The position numbers were made by a program, and so were the translations under genes. The notes under the pieces were generated by a model, which saw nothing but the letters and a program-made list of their open reading frames with translations, was not told where the DNA came from and searched no databases. DNA of 64,000 nucleotides from Vibrio sp. UCD-FRSSP16_30 (lineage in GTDB: Bacteria > Pseudomonadota > Gammaproteobacteria > Enterobacterales > Vibrionaceae). This document shows, in pieces, positions 24,001-27,457 of the stretch (positions are counted from its first letter, which is position 1; each line of letters opens with the position of its first letter). The DNA lies in NCBI RefSeq assembly GCF_001676025.1, contig NZ_LZFW01000057.1, positions 62,001 to 126,000 of the forward strand, written 5' to 3'.

Positions 24001-24458
24001 ACAGTATCTGAACCTTCACCACCATCAAACTGGACAATAAAATTACTCTCTCCAAGATCGAGAAAAGATTGATCCACAGTGAATGTGTCATCTCCGTCAG
24101 TGCCGGTGACGGTAATAACACTGGCTGAGCCAATACTATCGAGCTTACGCTCCGCAAGTACTGCGCCATTATCTTGATTGTCAATTAGTTGGATATATTG
24201 CTCATTGGATGCATTTTCTACCACTTGCAGAGTGACATCATTAGCATCAGCCACTAACGTGGCTAAAGGATCGGCAGAAAGCAGCAGCCTTGGCTCCAAC
24301 TGTTCGATAGCAAAGGTATTATTTTGCGCAGGTGACAGCCCCCATTTTGAGGATTTGATGGCATTGTTAATGCTCGTCATCAAATTCGATAGTTTCGGGG
24401 TTGTCGAAGCATGTTTAGCCTGCTTTGATACTTTAAAATCGTCCAGTTGTTTATCCAT
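1..24458 (-). CDS. giant LEPR-XLL / RTX-like repeat surface protein (C-terminus beyond window)
   Basis: One minus-strand frame stays open from the start to the window edge, more than 8,150 residues with no stop seen. The ATG at 24458 has AAGG eight bases upstream; an ATG at 24473 lacks a good site. Order along the protein, by DNA position: LEPRLLLSADP near residues 54-64; Gly-Asp-rich RTX-like repeats (about 24.0-21.7 kb); beta-helix-like repeats (21.7-19.2 kb); a Gly/Ala-rich repeat region (18.9-12.9 kb); filamentous-haemagglutinin-like beta-helix repeats (12.9-7.2 kb); RTX-like repeats (7.2-6.0 kb); three Calx-beta-like units (6.0-4.9 kb); a long RTX-like array (4.6-0.65 kb); then a Gln/Ala-rich tail. 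LEPR-XLL is a known N-terminal motif of giant, probably exported proteins. No Sec signal is visible, so type I export through the neighbouring TolC-like protein is inferred. Adhesin or matrix roles are guesses. Confidence 0.9.
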   Translation of the reverse strand, partial: MDKQLDDFKVSKQAKHASTTPKLSNLMTSINNAIKSSKWGLSPAQNNTFAIEQLEPRLLLSADPLATLVADANDVTLQVVENASNEQYIQLIDNQDNGAVLAERKLDSIGSASVITVTGTDGDDTFTVDQSFLDLGESNFIVQFDGGEGSDTVAVASTVTTSNWQINGDNEGNLGDNGTVEFLNTETIEATQSDDSIHVLAAVNNSYNWQIDGEGEGVLSTLQDEVGGILDSASSTSIAFKGFDELGGSGSDYLDYSGYSEGVTIDLENELVTGFDSVTGMSTLIGSDYADSFVGDTNNNIFVVGFGDSVDGYGGYDTVLFKESAATGIDLTVQLDSDDSDIDYVYQGGTWDGATFTETLDQTITIFDVALLAAEGGSGDNYFDFSQSELDVHLVGGAGSDTLLGGSGSDVFVGAAGSDTIDGGDGSDEVITVRAADVVIDGNTIKVSDDEVDTLTDVETVYIKALSNDDDIAGYTLDARLANDFDITLEGTELADTLYASDHGDTLIGLGGADSFTSGAGVDTIQESFEGRASIAALVGSYELDLSHGVNEIIALSLPAITSGSGYTLSIDVDSQTLVTDEIAWDSGARDVSRAIEKALDLAYGQLIVTQETDGWSIEFSGLYSGQPIIDSIAASNDATATLSQVGTQVLDTLIGFDSSDFIELEGSVGADDVDLYEFLGNSTISTLAGSDTIRGSQGSNVIDAGAGDDFVTISGESSDTVIGGEGEDTLTADMSGNTGAAHSFDLNNDALITDLATISLLGFESAELIGADGDDTFNATDFSGLSETTDIYQLDGWADLSEFSLLFTLDDDSAVLEVDTQTAQTLEELIAMINLADDRESGAMFASFDQSTSQLSISGISAFNVSGDDSSILSVLGLDGALVSSDMVTGVSLGLMASAQLTTQRGNAGTDSFVGSQGMDLFVIDDDDATVQGLGGYDSVSSATTVTHTQVDITDGALVWKGDAQTDKSVTIEDIEHAEITAVAGATLIDASTATIDATLDAFDTTADLIGGIGINEFRIYVDSRIDAVNVTVSDLAVSNDVVFYGGSEIFSVSDFAFANITGDNYSLVSESSGDLTINSDVFLVGQSVKFEVGGTITVSADVVTDDNADFAGDIGFYARHINIDDGVNISATGLSLGQSGDINIIASDSQNAIKGIGFYNYDDVSASVTIGAASIEGRDVTIIAFAETNPDSPVNYGGDSLESDELSIKDFKAELENFSLFFGYSRSQVDTTITIDENAVIKGDNVTIESHSIARVKSEPIAILFSVAIGSIRSDANVEMNGTVIAEGDVVITSSVENYLKVAAEPYYGFKGFAASVAVGILESDSTTLVSDTALIIGEGDLEVSAYTSDFTYVGALSDAGAKGKLAASVAIHIEHGDTNATLAGDIIIAGDVDVNAEHKQGRVDGVWGTEVEAIVDRVPSILDNFKDKYKQKAANVAANTFLPNFITKRISPSDRLKPTKFTLGIAFGYADDTNNANALIGLEDKSSDIQVGGSLEQNAQVQSRQLTSVSSTSSSVSQMSQLSGSTGTKSAFNQVPFGGAVSVMIADMDNNANALVQGNTQLGVLDKFTLDAHTENLTGLISPDTTFKYVKPDFIQPSDIDTDYVVSPNDLVGFHYKDYDWQQESESQQPDIGFLGAVYKFIGDEQQTLRLSTSDFSDVTLWELLGDKVTSLPSQLLGGDSDLYLIDNTIKSEAAGAKVSIGLNFGYLNVYQNANAKVGGTVQINQRTDLENTFDEVSDKAYHDIVDSFLGGLSSSNRDMAVTSNTINQQVDYVGLMTATNSNIPILSTIAEKSGQSESLNGSGVSVYINTVTLDSTAIIEDGAMVYADDLTVDADSNVFAINLGYSAGYGKGTLGLSGLFINNIVETDTQARIESGVDLMVGTRISNLGDVERLTVTADNRVDIITVAGGGASGGAIGVGASSIVNIVTKVTKAEIGSEDAASRSGDIDVNGDVKVAASSDGFIIGSAISAAWATGKVAPSGGDTPKTNNSSYGISVSGAFIFNIVDHTTSASIYNLNSFNAEALTLEAVDNSGVFAFPIAYSSSDAQKFALAAAGIGLRNDVDVDIDAGISGINNLTLGSLSINATNNTTVVSASVSAALSGVADTPESSNTTSIAITGNVSVNNVINDVDAFLIDVDSATVSGKDSDNLAVDIEAKDSSEIYAVALGVAYAGNGSVAVTYSENNIESDIDALISNVDMDVTSGKVRHQANSEADILSVAIGAGVSKDTSPNFDTKVGLSVAAAVSYNTVRMNTRAKVLDSTITLPSEDLDTSIMEVKAHNETDIIGVVVAPSIGLQSGSETTITLSGSGASVENEVYGDTIAQVDGSTIDQLTTTNDPSSADTGLYVSADADGDISATVISASIAWAGATTGTGVSGGIGVALAQNRIGDDSGSANAISATITDSSVDIAGAVETYAESKQEITAVVVAASVALANSNDGVAGALSGVGASTENSVMIDTTSGISAVEADHVIKAGSISVEAKDTSSITSAVVGASIAGTFSASSGAVSLSIGVALAENDIDNDTVALIDNVDIGASDDRAGSVSVIATSNATITATSVATSFALGWGSGTISATGAGANAINAIAGSTKASIANSQIYSSGDISINASNTSKVNAEIAAVSVAGAVGTDGGLGVSIGAAETENNIGSSGNRLSVIASVIDSDIDTSGNITITSTADLDIDAGVGAGSMAIAAGGSGVGVAASGTGVSALNEIYANVDAYIDNGSAANQTIKGASLTLNASNVSDIDADAAAASVAAGFASGGAVAVTIGVALARNEIDNNTRAYVAGADVDLGTGALDIDASTDNTIDSLSVAASLGVAFGSSGGLSISGAGANSINSIHGETLTYLDGVDVENAGAVTLDAENTSDISATVASVSVAGGGGSGGGIGVSIGASVSENEIGTSGDRLSIASYIQDSSVNASGDLSLTASGDMTIFAGVGAGGMAVAGGSGGGLAGAGSGVSATNDVYAAVASYIDNSNAASATISANSISISATSESTITAELGSASLGIAAGAGGAGTLTIGISIADNTIDVNTSSYLLNAGSVDSSGAISVSSSTTNDIDATSVAATASFAAGAGGAVSISGAGAEAVNSINGETLAYIEGSQIDSASQVSLTASDTSDIDATVVAVAVSAAAGASGGVGVAIGAALASNNIGNSGSRQAVRSYVKNSGITTTGALNLDADGNMTVFSGVGAGSMAISGGAGGGVSGAGAGVSTVNDIYTDVETYIDNSSASSKIISSSSVDLDADNTSKITADAGAASLAAAFGAGGGVSLSVGVALAENTVDANTSSYITDVGELSSGDISVTATTDNTIDATAVAASIAAAGGVGGGVAISGAGAETVNYIYGETQAYIANSALGESADSTVGNVDVKADNTSKINSTVAAVSVAGAGGAGGGLGVSLGGSVAVNEIGADSDRIVVTSYVDNSELYASGALEIDSTLDMTINSGVGSGSAAVVGGAGGAAISGAAVRVENEVYADLDSYIKDSTQVTATDISVTSSSTSDIDATAAAATIAGAFAPAGIAISIGASRVVNIVDVDLNSDIDNSNLQGSGDFTLTAKTTDDVFTTGIAASVSLGLGFSGAGVFVESDVTGDIGVSMTDSDIEAAGDGTVKAIASAEQTSEAYGISAGFISAGVVFADSNTDIDTLVTQSNTDYQGGDLSIVAKATENNYVLAVAGSGGVLAGAGVGADTASTSNTKVTVDDESSIILGEESGDGILDIKAEHIAQFDAKVVVASGGLLSGSGAEIDHDVTADVTVTLGDGASNSDNLLITASDINVDAINRAEKNQDGRIDVVAVGLASAAGADSRTVLDMATTIDVGDDASLTAWGSGDSDGIALNALNDLDITDKVVLNATGALAGTGATVKISDDELLAKVRIGQNAILESEGDVQISARGQGTAVGNVEADSSGAISVSVTNSTVNITPVNTVLIDMGADITAYGDMNISAGTDTDFNRDDYKVHALIDSFSDSVIPVDDAGAYATLSQTNSITVASGAHVKTARQMNLHAERFGYADMDAQTKTVNWASALGGTADLGGEVTIGTTGTVNNAGTLETGIGRNQSIEFISLNDDGTVDEVIQTDGISFSTSIEALSSSLFEDLEYAEEQLSIFNDGEDSDTDIEAFYKSEITRLQAELLDKGLMDVSASGDYFAVSLSTSVITIDDIHAEAGRIDIRSGEFEDTGSVLSPGDASVSILNHTLASLVVNDITIPQENGGVYLNGERQDTGVDDEPLISIINDVDLDLAQAELAISLPDNNAILTWPSITLNGEVTNRSGSLELKSLSGEDSTTLGKGDINIYADIDVKEQVIMTGGSTVISLPPGSVYSVDGSEYAKWNEEIGDDGLSEASDSEIDDLVGREITGPSIYADNISITAEYININGKIQSGKESFTLEIDESLEDTIDGLRADGATGLIRLDVDSEDFSVFYDATNDQIVVGDMRVSGGYIELEGHILNTNTNSEIELLGGYADIDVVNSTDLDVKILGLDASQRGQGTLIIRDKAKGTSDNPLETTYIKDENGVTVTTNGVETSGSDDMTYDPKTGWRYSWTMGQEKFERRYTTEATSSWLGIDAFAKDPDDVVFDGAPEPLGPATLRGEGAYFEYVPSDSDDDYTFDTNHIELSSETSLVRKWTKSTWWGKKTYYAKFVNESKVRDESTHSIKADYGVAITFTGKEAGSIDIVSNQGGDVIVQGAISNTQGTTTITTNADIYTQSTGSVGGNNIELIASNIGGVAQTNVDGSIDASITALNTNLNNDGNGGITARTYGGRINIVETDGPLVVNNITSASSYGLATDTGGEVYLSAVGGVEGQSGETGLVRGGTILINSEAHVGTSSQALVIDSGELNTDSVSVIAINDIYLTELDGNFLAKEISSSSGDVSITVSQGSLVDANNTTARDERTYEELSTGLWQNLGLIEGSDTAQDKIDNVIDAYVTAREMEYSTYWNIRNGQFDGVYTADEEVALSADEEEYYREVYETIGLEDGLTDVELETFVDDAIQTLVNKRTAEYHALHASYGADDYDSEYEYQLSDEQRAELTGSVHVWTEDELTNLISGSLLKPITNTQASIEDANISAGGNITIVTKDDIGSAVGSVEIDLDGDYSDDERVQLAAAERNDVYFLLSERAQSVEVDVVESDSGDALVRESGSWIADGFVAGMQIRIAGDSGNANDEGSFYEIAAVTADTMTLTSTALSVEVAVIMDVAAISSTPDLSTLINTQDQTWESLGLVQDSFVSIGSEVYQVNRIAAMVIDLEEVDPSIASSIIALNAADYRMASVTKIVIDQREDIDVLVTGTISATASGNVYLGSEQSMMIDSISGDNVRIKSKQSLTDETGTVASVSATSTLILEAGSGAIGSASNRFNIDLADDATLTARAQQDIYITEINSDLNIATIYSSGGTVDLQALNGSILDSFDHEYENIRAQDIVLTADAGSIGVLGNLLDINLTGGVLNASALNDIRLNETDGNLDVDHVESTQGDIELIAHLAILDGVVDEASEIADVVGASISLTARFDTVGQVGNDLEVDSGSTEGENLTVSSANNTHLTETRGDLYLNSIETGIAAIAFIAAPAGRILNDNASGDNVVAGKTYLFASLDIGSADKALSTQVGNIQGQSTTGSTYIENTGALSVGGVVDGISNGFAAGGEINMITRSPLTVDQSMLAGGDINLTSTDNSDNDDITIASGVTLETSANININSGDGFTLQSGAVLDADLNINIQVDVGDTGNQDLAGATIDLQGSMTATGDININGADDQDSLIIQGMLQAENIVVNMGADNDSVLVDTQTLVGDTFINLGSGDDAITINQLNTREDQLVLDGEGGTDSYIINRSGTDKDYVIDVQDSGAANDGADVLTLNGLASDDTFLIRANFVAAINDDGNGGYSDAVERINYDGNINARLIINGLDGEDSFYSDDTGTIVTLDGGAGNDTFQVGQLFGSDRQASLGMVAAGDEIETTETTLGFLSNGNSLPMVIYGGDGEDSIKVYSNQAVTKLYGEAGDDSFVVRAFLLADSGLTNSSVDVELFGGDGADTIEYSINAALKIDGGAGSDKVVVLGTEGDDSFMITEDGIFGAGLNISYQGVEFAELDGLEGDDTFYVLSTNADVETTIIGGLGADVFNVASDVTQSIVSYSVEGRSSFINHSVFSDDDAYNGIFVDGVSLNVASEENGAIAISNQSLLVDEDGMTDSYELSLSVDEPNVATLAYVTVSAARASTSDKDNSNGQASSVLVSIDNINFYESLVVTYQSGVNWQDSTQIFVKAIDDSAMEGESEYVISHSVSSDNPDFDNLDIANVEVRVFDNDQADIILMAQGDEQITEGGTAAQFDVRLSTQPEIGEVVTVSLAELIGSGLSGQLSLSDSELTFDHSNWDQVQSFSVTAVDDADVENLYQGSVQLSATSNVADSDYNQLDDVEQILFVTDNDSGAVIVTQTDGSTLVSQNQDDDYSLVLSKAPTDAVTINLLNDGQTLFSSEDPRFNADDNTVTFDADNWNQPITITLSVNDEYQEQDAQPVQNPPLQPHTLTGIQGKLIIEGGVPEGKARALSVAIMLPTEIDTELPINNIEVSEVLQTDVLNIFNDGSLENDSGVLSDTSLTGLGMGVGIEYADVEVVELFLGQGDDNLVVEDTAAEVITVVHGGGGSDTLSVTGSDEDGVLILFGDTGQNGFAYNATSDEKTDSAREFTNPGNDVIDASGAGGTVTLFGGAGNDTIIGSEYGDHIAGGSGNDQIFGLGGADHIYGDAGFNIDVSTRLDLSTQILSVVNIADLENDNLDTSDVLTVGNDSIDAGIGDDIVIADKGVINQVADTNRILSTSFADVTEVTNSGFVNGGSDTLVGNGGNDILLGGNGSDYLYGGNGPEGSAITGDDQDIILGDMGSVQVDTGIVTFINTSDTEQGSNDVIYGDADDDIILAGAGNDYVESGSGNDWVLGDFGEVDLRNSAIILKTEQGDENASGNDEIHLGTGNDSVLGGLGNDTITSLLGNTHLIADNGTLTYDVNSDDSWTLVNATSLDSTLGGNDTVSLGDGDNLVIGGKGQDTITTGNGRDTVIGDNGQVDLIDGVIRTIQSSDTDNTTAGGDTIKVGAGDDRVIAGLDSYIEEYFETVDGIGMSISFVSDTVQSDSGNTQVLADNGILTYNEHGILIHAISTETNIGGDDEVTLGEGDNLIIGGFGSDTLLTAGGNDLIFGDNAQVSFDDAGVLIQAESIALAQGGGDRIDAGDGDNRVIAGFGDDDVMTGSGADVVIGDNGQLDVIDGVIRVLQSTDTDNATAGSDTIQVGTGFDRVIAGLGSDSVQSDSGDTHVLADNGILTYNAQGILTQALSTQTELGGDDEVSLVGEGNNLAVGGFGSDLIQTVSGNDLLFGDNAQVSFDDAGVLIQAASIALAQGGHDRIDAGDGDNRVIAGFGDDDVMTGSGADVVIGDNGQLDLIDGVIRVLQSTDTDNATAGSDTIQVGTGFDRVIAGLGSDSVQSDSGDTHVLADNGILTYNAQGILTQALSTQPNLGGDDEVIAGLGDNLVIGGFGADTILTSNGADTLVGDNGQLNFDNAGVLLQARSTQLSLGGDDVINAGNGNNLVIAGIGDDEVTTGSGADVVIGDNGQLDVVNGVIRVMQSLDRDASTTGSDTINLGSGNDRVIAGLGNDSVMSDSGNTQVLADNGVFIFNSTGILTLARSTEQELGGDDTVSLGEGDNLVIAGHGSDVINTANGVDGIIGDNGQFIFDNQGILIQAKTTAIEHGGSDIINAGNGINLVFGGYDSDQITTGDDNDIVVGDNGEVDYVDGVRRLIASTDTTNETGGDDLIRLGGGQDHAIAGVGNDEVYNASGETIIIGDDGFISNDSEGRYITVATGNTDIGGDDLLVGGVDRDIIFGGYGADEINGGAGDDLLGGDGSRVSRTDDDTIVFEAIDLFVGGQDTLIGGEGLDYLQGHYGSDFFYANFSDDVLVGEYGRFTFAEVDGETQAESIVSLAKGELDLIRRLQTGLFSGYANELYQDSAYREVANDRATDDAQSETEFTQEAQLAFNQLGASSFGASQLGMGQLGVHQLQAMLLPTGSSGSATNPTPNAPQKAQPNDAKTAPVKQQAAVKETAQVNDRGLDKVIDIHQAMKQASQQWQALDIDVAKESLSNDLSTNEALLASDDNIDLEVTVAS
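650..4600 (-). repeat. RTX-like array of about 59-residue repeats in a three-flavour order
   Basis: Inside the giant gene, about 18 successive units end in GDNG, ADNG or GDNA. Neighbouring units are about 176 bp apart. In the middle of the array three flavours alternate: GDNAQVSFDD, GDNGQLD(V/L)IDG and ADNGILTYN. This gives a higher-order period of 528 bp (176 residues). The Gly-Asp-rich turns resemble calcium-binding RTX parallel beta-rolls, though the units are longer than the classical nonapeptide. Calcium binding is inferred. Confidence 0.8.
1963..2908 (-). repeat. recent 528-bp tandem duplication inside the giant gene
   Basis: The stretch 1963-2380 is nearly identical to 2491-2908, offset 528 bp. 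I count about 18 differences over roughly 425 aligned bases, or about 96% identity. More distant units of the array are far more diverged, so this pair looks like a recent duplication or gene-conversion tract. The period is a multiple of three, so the frame is kept. Confidence 0.85.
13900..16450 (-). repeat. Gly/Ala-rich supra-repeats of about 255 residues
   Basis: Markers of the type GVGAGxMA, followed by a Gly/Ala run and a (V/L)N(D/E)(I/V)Y segment, recur near 14.08, 14.85, 15.61 and 16.38 kb, spaced about 774, 759 and 768 bp. Each unit holds four related sub-repeats of about 63 residues with the pattern VAAxVSxAxAxGxGGGVxxS, then an Asn-Glu or Asn-Thr turn, then a Tyr-Ile segment. They probably stack as a long beta-solenoid; this is inferred. 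Confidence 0.7.
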
Positions 24459-24507
24459 AACTTTAACCTTCATAAGGCACTGCGGCACCAGCAACCCTAC
24501 GTCTAAT

Positions 24508-24524
24508 GTGGATTTCATATCCAC
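24508..24524 (-). promoter_or_regulatory. small stem-loop in the leader of the giant gene
   Basis: GTGGAT and ATCCAC flank a five-base loop about 50 bases upstream of the 24458 start. It lies between the terminator-like palindrome and the coding start, so it would be in the 5' leader of any transcript reading through. No known riboswitch class is recognised. Confidence 0.35.
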
Positions 24525-24531
24525 TAAAAGC

Positions 24532-24557
24532 AAAAACGCACAGCCCTAGGGCTGTGC
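24532..24557 (-). terminator. terminator-like palindrome between sapC and the giant gene
   Basis: A perfect 20-bp palindrome (24538-24557, centre CCCTAGGG) is followed on the minus strand by G and then five T residues. This is the shape of an intrinsic terminator. It would end or attenuate transcripts from tolC and sapC before the giant gene. Confidence 0.6.
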
Positions 24558-24570
24558 TATCCATTTAATT

Positions 24571-24592
24571 AAAGAGCAATCTTTTGCTCTTT
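24571..24592 (-). terminator. second hairpin just after sapC
   Basis: AAAGAGCAA and TTGCTCTTT pair around a four-base loop, 11 bases past the sapC stop. On the plus strand it is followed by five T residues; on the minus strand the T tract lies mostly within the stem. It may act with the stronger palindrome further downstream. Confidence 0.4.
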
Positions 24593-24602
24593 TTGTTCGC
24601 AA

Positions 24603-25358
24603 CTAGTGAACACTGCCATGCTCGTCGCTGCGACTTTGTGCTGGTTGAGTGTTCTGCAACATCTTGTTCAGGTTGCGAAGAGAATGCAGATGCAAATAAA
24701 CAAGCTCTAGTCCATCGGAAGCAAACAGTGCCGATAGGTCTTCTTGTTTCAATGCTTTAAGCTTCTCTTTATTGATGACTTTAAAGCCAGTCAAAGTGCG
24801 TTCTTCACCCGTAGGTAAAGTGAACTTCGCGCCCATGTCCTCAAATAGATCAAGCTCTACAAGTTTTTCGCAAAATGCTTGAGTTCGTTGATAGTGATTT
24901 TGATAGTCTTGTAAGAAGCTCAGCACTTTTTCGAGATATTGAGTTTGAGCACCCTCAGAATCAAATAAACGCTCGCCTTTATCGTCTTGATTACAGCCAG
25001 AATAAGACTCATCAATACACAAAGTGAGTGTTTTATCTTCATCAGTACTTGCAAAAACAAAAGGATAACGTCTAACAAATGCAGGGATATATTTAGCTAC
25101 CCACTGACCTTGGTCATTAACATATAAATTTTCATCTTGCTTGATACCCATAACCACAACAGGAAGAAGTTGCTTTCCTTCACCGGCAAACACAATTGAA
25201 TAATCTTGAGCTGCATGAGGAAACTCAGCGGCCATCAAAGGTACAGAATTGACCTTTTTAGCAAAATCGTAGTTATTCTCAGCCTTAATCGACCAGTTTT
25301 GATGGCGCTTCTTATTGACTGCTTCTACTTGTCCGTAAATCAATAGTTGTGTAGCCAC
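24603..25358 (-). CDS. SapC family protein
   Basis: The 251-residue soluble protein has the pattern of the SapC family: an N-terminal W-S-I-K segment followed by F-A-K-K-V-N-S-V-P-L, AAEFP near residue 45, and a repeated Y-P-F-V-F type core. The family is named for S-layer-associated proteins and is often encoded beside large secreted repeat proteins; its molecular role is not established. Start is GTG at 25358, with AAGGAG six bases upstream, which is convincing. It sits between the TolC-like gene (130-bp gap) and the giant LEPR-XLL gene, all on the same strand, so I infer one export or surface-assembly locus. No signal peptide is seen. Confidence 0.8.
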   Translation of the reverse strand: MATQLLIYGQVEAVNKKRHQNWSIKAENNYDFAKKVNSVPLMAAEFPHAAQDYSIVFAGEGKQLLPVVVMGIKQDENLYVNDQGQWVAKYIPAFVRRYPFVFASTDEDKTLTLCIDESYSGCNQDDKGERLFDSEGAQTQYLEKVLSFLQDYQNHYQRTQAFCEKLVELDLFEDMGAKFTLPTGEERTLTGFKVINKEKLKALKQEDLSALFASDGLELVYLHLHSLRNLNKMLQNTQPAQSRSDEHGSVH

Positions 25359-25488
25359 GTTGAACTCCTTTTCATATAAAAAAACTTCTGTTTGAAACCG
25401 AGCAAATTTGCTGATATTCGTTTAAAAACAGAATTTATCGAACCGACCTTTGGCTCTGCTTTCATGCCACATAAAATGTGACATTAAT

Positions 25489-26883
25489 TTAATATAGTAC
25501 TAATTTCGAGATTTCTAAATCTTCATCTAAAACACTTAAATCGGTTGGCACTTCTTTCCCTTGCAACGTATTGTTGATCTGCTGTAAATCAAACTCAGTT
25601 AGCGTCCCAACCGCTCTTTTTAAACGTAAATTATTATAAAGATAGTCATAACGAGCGGCGGAGTACTCAGTGCGAGCGATGAATAAATCTCGGACCGCAT
25701 CCAGCACGGTAATGCTCGTTGCTACACCAGACTCAAAAGACTGCTCTTTAAATTCCACTGCGGATTCATAAGCTTCAACTGATTTCTTTAATGCCTGAAC
25801 TTTACTGATCGAACTTGTAACGCCAGTAAATGCATCATGAGTTTCTCGGGAAGTTTGACGCCAAGTTTGCTCTAATTCGTTTCTTGATTTGTGGTAAAGA
25901 CTTTCCGTTTCGCGAACTCTTGAAGAAACCGAGCCACCTGCATACAAAGGTACTTTTAAACGAATCATGACATCGGCTGTTTCTAACTCACTTTGACCGT
26001 CAAATAGTGTGCCTTTTACTTCAGTAATATTGTAGTTCGCCACTAAATCTAGCTCGGGGTAGTGCCCGCCTTTCTGGCTACGAATATCTTCACGCGCCGA
26101 TTCCAACGCGCTTTGTTTAGCTATAATCGATGGGTTATTCTTTTGAGCATTACTCAACCAACTTTCTACTTGGAAAGGATCCGGTTTAACCAATGCTAAC
26201 TCTTCTCCAAGAGTCGCCATTGTGGGCGGTACATTACCGGTAATTTCATAGAGCCCTTGCAAAGAATCACGCAACGCATTACCAACTTCAATTTTTCGAG
26301 CCTGAGCTTGCAACAATCTTGCTTCTGCATCTAATGCATCGGTTTTTCGAGCTAAACCATTAGCTGCTTGAGTTTTTACAAACTCATTCACCTCTTCAAG
26401 AGATTTCACCTCAGCATCAATACCTAAGTAGGTATCACGTCTTTTTAAAACCATGAAATAGGCGCGCGAGACTCGTAGCATTAACTCCTGGCGAACATCT
26501 TCTAATTCCGCCGCAACACCCTTTACATCTTGCTTTGCTTGAGCAAATTCAGCCCAGTTGCTGTAGCTATAGATTGATTGGGTCAGAGAAAGGTTAAGCT
26601 CATTAGTTGGATAATCTGTTGAATCTCGAGACGATAAAATAGGGTTATCAGTCTTAATGATTTTTTGATAGGTCTGGGTATGACTGAGTTCTAAATCTAA
26701 GGTTGGAAGTAGAAAAGCTCGCGCTTGTTCATAGACTTCTTTATCTGCATCATGCTGAGCAATACCCGCACGATATTGAGGGTCATACTCTAAAGCTTGT
26801 TGATACACATCGAGTAAATTCTCTGCACTCGCATTCGAGGCCAAAGCCCCGAGCGTTAGCACGCTTAGGAGTTTCCTAATCAT
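25489..26883 (-). CDS. TolC-family outer membrane efflux/secretion protein
   Basis: A 464-residue protein with a clear signal peptide (MIRKLLSVLTLGALASNASA, cleavage before E) followed by the two-fold repeated helical architecture of TolC. Family signs are the opening LLDVYQQALEYDPQY and a second-half YEITGNVPP / Y-L-Y-N-N-L-R-L-K-R-A-V-G-T-L segment typical of outer-membrane channel proteins of type I secretion and efflux. I chose the ATG at 26883 because it gives a normal signal peptide and has AGGG upstream; in-frame ATGs at 26892 and 26904 have weaker sites. As the first gene before sapC and the giant protein it is the likely outer-membrane exit for that protein. No ABC transporter or adaptor is in the window. 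Confidence 0.9.
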   Translation of the reverse strand: MIRKLLSVLTLGALASNASAENLLDVYQQALEYDPQYRAGIAQHDADKEVYEQARAFLLPTLDLELSHTQTYQKIIKTDNPILSSRDSTDYPTNELNLSLTQSIYSYSNWAEFAQAKQDVKGVAAELEDVRQELMLRVSRAYFMVLKRRDTYLGIDAEVKSLEEVNEFVKTQAANGLARKTDALDAEARLLQAQARKIEVGNALRDSLQGLYEITGNVPPTMATLGEELALVKPDPFQVESWLSNAQKNNPSIIAKQSALESAREDIRSQKGGHYPELDLVANYNITEVKGTLFDGQSELETADVMIRLKVPLYAGGSVSSRVRETESLYHKSRNELEQTWRQTSRETHDAFTGVTSSISKVQALKKSVEAYESAVEFKEQSFESGVATSITVLDAVRDLFIARTEYSAARYDYLYNNLRLKRAVGTLTEFDLQQINNTLQGKEVPTDLSVLDEDLEISKLVLY

Positions 26884-27095
26884 TGATTCCATCCCTGCAT
26901 TCAAACGATCATATCCATCAATCGAGTAATGACGTTACACAAACAAACACACTCGCCAACAGGCAAGCTTATAAAAGTTAATACCGAGTATAGCCACCAT
27001 TAACAAAACCACACAATAAATAACAACAATTATTAACATTAAGCTTTACAAACGATTCTCATCTCCCTTATTGAGACACAGATCTCCTTAATCGA
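26884..27095. other. AT-rich upstream region of the tolC-like gene
   Basis: About 210 bp with no coding potential. It should hold the promoter of the minus-strand tolC-sapC locus, but I cannot pick convincing -35 and -10 boxes by eye. The repeat zone of the neighbouring RAYT-type element starts at its right edge. Confidence 0.4.
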
Positions 27096-27145
27096 GACAC
27101 CCATGATTATTTCAGCTGAGAACAGCTGTAACGGCCAATAGTTAG

Positions 27146-27355
27146 GCCACCCATGTTAAAGGCAGCATTTAAACTGTATTAAGCCAGTAAAAATGACTTC
27201 AAATATGAATATCAATAGAAAAAGCAGTCAAGACGAGCTGAACGTTTATAATCTTGCCACCCATGTTTAAAGGCAGCATTTAAACTGTATTGAGCCAGTA
27301 AAAATGACTTCAAATATGAATATCAATAGAAAAAGCAGTCAAGACGAGCTGAACG
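27146..27355. repeat. two 100-bp direct repeats downstream of the RAYT gene
   Basis: Positions 27146-27244 and 27256-27355 are the same sequence except for one inserted T and one A/G change, separated by 11 bp. Each starts GCCACCCATG and ends GAGCTGAACG. Only two copies are present and there is no spacer series, so this is not a CRISPR. They probably belong to the 3' end of the transposase element. Confidence 0.9.
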
Positions 27356-27457
27356 AAGTATTTTGCTTATTTAAAGCAAGAGCAGAATAATTGAGACAAA
27401 CAAAATCTACCAAAGCGATGTTTGGCTGTTAAAGAAAGGATATTGGCTCAGATAATG

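Noticed and set aside
27146..27355. Direct repeats as a CRISPR array
   Set aside because: Only two copies of about 100 bp with an 11-bp gap, no spacer series and no cas genes.
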